Assembly: GCA_907163375.1 (NCBI GenBank)
Contig: CAJQUW010007128.1
Coordinates: forward strand, 42,761 to 106,760
DNA from: Prostheceraeus crozeri
Lineage: Eukaryota; Platyhelminthes; Polycladida; Euryleptidae
Direction: 5' to 3'
DNA: 64,000 bases
Each line of letters opens with the position of its first letter. The stretch's first letter is position 1. Positions 60,128-64,000 of the stretch are shown piece by piece. Made by a program: the position numbers and the translations under genes. Below the pieces are notes generated by a model. It did not search any database. It worked only from the letters and a program-made list of their open reading frames with translations, and was not told the DNA's origin.

Positions 60128-62259
60128 AAAATACAAACCATCCTCAATTAGGAAGAGATGCTATTTTTTGATGAGGTGGTTTCGCAGCGAAATATATGTC
60201 ATTTGATTCCTGACGATTTACAGTGCATGATTCCTTTTTGTTTTCTGTTTGGATAACTAGAAAATTTGTGGAGTCACTGCTCTATGGTAATCATTCACTT
60301 TCAAATGTGAATACCGAAATCACTGATTATTACTTACCTTCGTTACAGAAACAGGAATCGTGAACAAAAAACATTTAATTATTTAATTGGAGGGTTGCAG
60401 ACAAGTTGAATTATACAATTATCATTAATAAGACACGAGAAAATTTCAGTTGAAGCAATTATCCTTAATTTAGGTTGAATGCTCAGAGCAGATGAGAGGC
60501 ATAATATTGGTATTTTTCATACCTATCACAGCGTTCATCAGGACTGCACTTTTCTTGTGTTTATGTAGAATTGTATTTGAAGTTGCTAGGCTACCCACAG
60601 TGCAATCTCGATTGAGGATAGCAAATTATGTTGATGTGTGCAAGTGATGCAGCAATTAATGGAGTGGTTCTATGAAATGCCATTAATAGGACCCACACCG
60701 TCATGCTGGCTCCTCTGATTGTTTCATTTCTTCCAAAATCTGATGGATAAACCAGAGTAAGTATAAGTAGGTAGAGTGCCGACTAAAAAAGTATCTGCAT
60801 ACATTGAAAATTATTATATGAAAATATTCAATTTTTTACGGAGATTACGTTCCTGTGGTCTAAAAAATTATTTCAGCAGTTTTTAAGAAACTAAATTTTT
60901 GCAAATTTGTATACTACCGACATGAAGCCCCTTTATAAGTAATATGAAACAAGTTGGATATCAAAAGGAATGAATATTCGCTAACAAGCATCTTCATTAA
61001 GCAGAAATTAAGCTGGTGATCTAGGAAATTTCATGAACCGTATTATAATGCAAATCCCTGCAAGTCTTCAAGGAAAAGTAGAGAGCTTCTTGACTGAGAT
61101 GTCATGTTTTTAATTCAATTTCCAGCGGCATGATTTTATGATTCATAAGTGTCGTCATTTCTTGAATCTATGAAGTAATATTGGACCCATTTGCATCTTT
61201 TAAAGTTAATTATGATCCGTTTCTTTGATTATGATGCCTTGTTCTTTCAGTGATAGGTTGCTTGTGATGTGATGACGCTTAAGAAAAAAAATCTTATAAT
61301 GAAGCTGAGCTCTAAGTAATGGTAACCCATCGAATTGCTAATTTAACAGACTATATTACCTCTCCAAGTTTTCACGACATGGAGGATTTGTGGAATAAAA
61401 TTCTTCATTCTGTATTGCTATCATGATCAGTCAAATTCGTGTACATTTCTGCAAAAGTGCAAAAACTTGCATGTGTCACAGGTGGTACATGGTCTCGACT
61501 CATGTTCATTGAATGAAATCGAAACTGTATACACATTGGGGATTTAATAAATGCTGAGTTGCTACTCTACCTAATATACCTACTCTATGGGAAAAACCAA
61601 TTGCATCGGATATAGACAAAGCGGTTTTTCCGCTGTATAAAATTTCTCTTGGAAGAAACTACCACCCTTGGTCGAGATTTCAGCACTTTACTCTCGGGAT
61701 CTGGAACGCTTAAGAAGAAGGTTGAGATCCCGATATCTGTTGTACTCCTTAACTCTTTGACCACCGTCTTTGTATTACTACTTTGCAAGTTCTTAATTGC
61801 TCATTAAGTTTTGATTCTCTGATTATGTATACAATCATTATCAAATAGTAGCATCTGTGAAATCCACAGACTTATATTTTTAGAAAAACAATGAAGAGGA
61901 AGTTTAGATAAACATTTGTATAACAGTAAAATAGGTCTACAAGTCATTTGAGGTCAAAACTTATGAGAATACGTAATTCATCCGCTATTTTTATCCTATA
62001 CGACACGATTGCTGTGGTGAACGGCGGTAGAGAACAGATATCTCATCGAACGATCAGATTGCTCACTCTCCAATTGCCTACAATCAGGTTAAAGATCATA
62101 TTTGTACAGAGCCAAAATATATAGCATTACGGAAAATTAAAACATTCAGCCAGTCTCCGGAAAAAGACAATAGAGCCAAAGTTACGCTCAACAGGTCTTC
62201 ACTCCTCTTCACACCAAGTTTCATCAAAATCTTAGAGATCATCTATAATATTGAAAAAA
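60128..62259. other. AT-rich non-coding sequence
   Basis: No supported gene, RNA or repeat on either strand. Only short unrelated open frames. Confidence 0.5.
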
Positions 62260-63150
62260 ATCTATTCAACGACAATTTCAAATGTTCAAGCACACAACCA
62301 GTCACACCGCAATAAAGCCAAGCGTATAGGCTCTACAGCAGCTCACTTACCTTCATACAAAGTTTCATCAAAATCTATGCAATAAATCCTACAGAACCTT
62401 TGCAAGTTTGAAAACATGGCCTACTCAGCGACAACTTTAAATGTTCAAACACACATCCAACCACAACTCCCACGCACCTTTGCGCAGAACACAATAGAGC
62501 CAAACTTAAGTTCTACAGTGCCTTGTTCATCATCACTGCCATTTCAGCATGATCCATGCAATGCTGTGTTCTACAGTGCCTTCACAATTTTGAAAACATA
62601 GCCTTCCCAAACCAATTAGCGCAGCTTCAAACATACTGTACAAAGAGTCATAGCTCATACGCATACTTGAAGAAGACGCAATAGAGTCAAACTTGAGATC
62701 TACAGTACCTCATTCATCACGACATAAATTACCATAAAAATCAATGCAATTACCATAAAATAAGGCTACTCTGTCCTAGAGAGCCTCCATAATATTGAAA
62801 ACATGGTCTTCTCAACAACATTTCAAATGTTCAAGCACACAACCAGCCACAACTCCTACGCACCTCTGCGGGGGAAATGCTATAGACCCAAACTCAAGCT
62901 CTACAGTGCCTCGTTCACTCACCTTTACACAGAGTTTGATAGAAATCCATGTAATAATCTGTCCTACAGATGGGTTGGGTAGGAGTTGTGGCTGGTTGTG
63001 TGCTTGAAAATTTGAAATTGTCGCTGAGTAGACCATGTATTCAAAATTTTATAGGCTCTGTGTATTGGCTGATAAGTTTGGATCCTTTGCGTCTTCTTCA
63101 AATATGCCGAGGATCTGTAGCACGTTGTGTGCTTGAACATTTGAAATTAA
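62260..63150. repeat. Degenerate repeat family, with one inverted copy
   Basis: Words such as TTTCAAATGTTCAAGCACAC, CACAACTCCTACGCACC, CTACAGTGCC and TTTCATCAAAATC recur every ~180-400 bases. 62,812-62,865 and 62,975-63,036 are in opposite orientation and form a ~225-bp imperfect palindrome. Probably an old non-autonomous repeat. Confidence 0.6.
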
Positions 63151-64000
63151 CGTTGATATTTGAAAATGTCCTGACTAAATAGTATGTTTTGTTGATAGGA
63201 AAGAGTCAAGAGTGATTTGATGTTATCTTATTTATTATATTGATGCAATCAATCTCAGTCACTCACTACTCACTGATCATCTTCAGACAAAAAGGAATTT
63301 TATCATTGACTTACACAAAAAGATTCAAATTTTTTGTGCAATGATATCATTGACACTATGACATGGACGGGATGATGCAGGAAATGGGGAATACAGATTT
63401 GTATGAGGCAGGTTGTACTGGCCTACACATGCCACTACCAGTAGCATAGAAAATAATGACTTGATTGAAAAGTTAGTGTTACATAGGTAAATTTTGGATC
63501 ATAGGCATCAGAAAGGGATACCGAAGAAAAAGAAATGAATCCCTGTAGCTGTTCAGTTCATGTTTGTCGTTGACTGTTGGTTTAAGTTGTTGATATAAAA
63601 AGCTTCTCTTAGACGAAGGTTGCTTGCATCGTCATGTGCCAGAATTGATGCCATGATGTAGTCCGTTTGACGGTTGTTCAAATGCTAATTTCTCATGGAC
63701 GAATCAACAGCTGTCATGTGCTCTTTGCGGCGAGCATGGAAATATCGGACAGTGCTGCTGATGCAAAATTGATGGCATTTAGACATGAGATTTGATTGAA
63801 AATGTTTTTCTTCTTGCACTTCCTAGAGTCAAGCACAGGGCAAATCGATAAATTGCAGTGATCTTTCTGTGAATCTATTTTAAGTGCATTTCCTAGTGTT
63901 TTACTTTTTCTTGTAAGTCGAATATTTATTATCTCGCTTCAAAAGATGCGAATTGGCGCTCCTGCGCTAAGTCGAAATCCGACCACTGCAAGAATCCTAG
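63151..64000. other. Non-coding sequence
   Basis: Nothing recognised on either strand. Confidence 0.5.

Noticed and set aside
48539-63182. About 30 short frames (60-97 codons) in the right third as genes
   Set aside because: No family motif, no ATG context or splice logic, identical copies come from the tandem duplication.

Overview
The window is animal chromosomal DNA, most likely from an aquatic invertebrate. It is AT-rich, has short spliceosomal introns and carries Tc1/mariner, LTR and Polinton (Maverick/adintovirus-like) elements. No ordinary host gene could be supported. The organism is inferred from the type of mobile DNA only.

The first 48 kb is a nest of elements. The oldest visible layer is the right half of a decayed Polinton (element 3, about 43,932-48,163). 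Next to it lies the 5' LTR, leader and gag start of an LTR retrotransposon on the minus strand (43,931 down to 42,831). Its gag-pol is cut twice. Element 2 (20,569-42,830) sits inside gag with a 6-bp target duplication CTCGTT. Element 1 (147-19,198) sits inside the protease region with a 6-bp target duplication ATCAAA. The retroelement runs off the left edge at base 1.

Element 1 (19.05 kb, 693-bp terminal inverted repeats) carries the Polinton set: protease, integrase C-terminus, a parvovirus-type phospholipase A2 gene, core-like protein, major capsid, minor capsid, fibre-like coiled coil, zinc-finger protein, two different packaging-type ATPases, protein-primed DNA polymerase B, penton and a terminal membrane protein. 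Most reading frames carry a stop or frameshift. A Tc1/mariner copy sits in the phospholipase gene and a second transposase relic lies beside one ATPase, so this copy is dead. Element 3 shares its right-hand gene block.

Element 2 (22.26 kb) is a different lineage and is nearly intact. Left to right it has complex repeats in the terminal repeat, a CCAAT/TATA promoter, a spliced gene, two RING proteins, a DEDD-type exonuclease, a stand-alone copy of the polymerase N-terminal domain, core protein, packaging ATPase, a conserved structural protein, a Cys-rich microprotein, a chromodomain integrase, core protein, major capsid, adenain-like protease, a TATA-binding-protein (TBP) homologue on the minus strand beside two paralogous small proteins, two penton-like proteins, a spliced zinc-finger/HNH/polymerase B on the minus strand, and small accessory genes. 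The TBP homologue, the tiny introns placed directly after ATG codons, and the promoters suggest a virus-like unit that uses and perhaps redirects host RNA polymerase II.

From 48,164 to 64,000 there is no supported gene. This part holds an inverted repeat, about 2.1 tandem copies of a 5.18-kb unit, and degenerate repeats near 62-63 kb.
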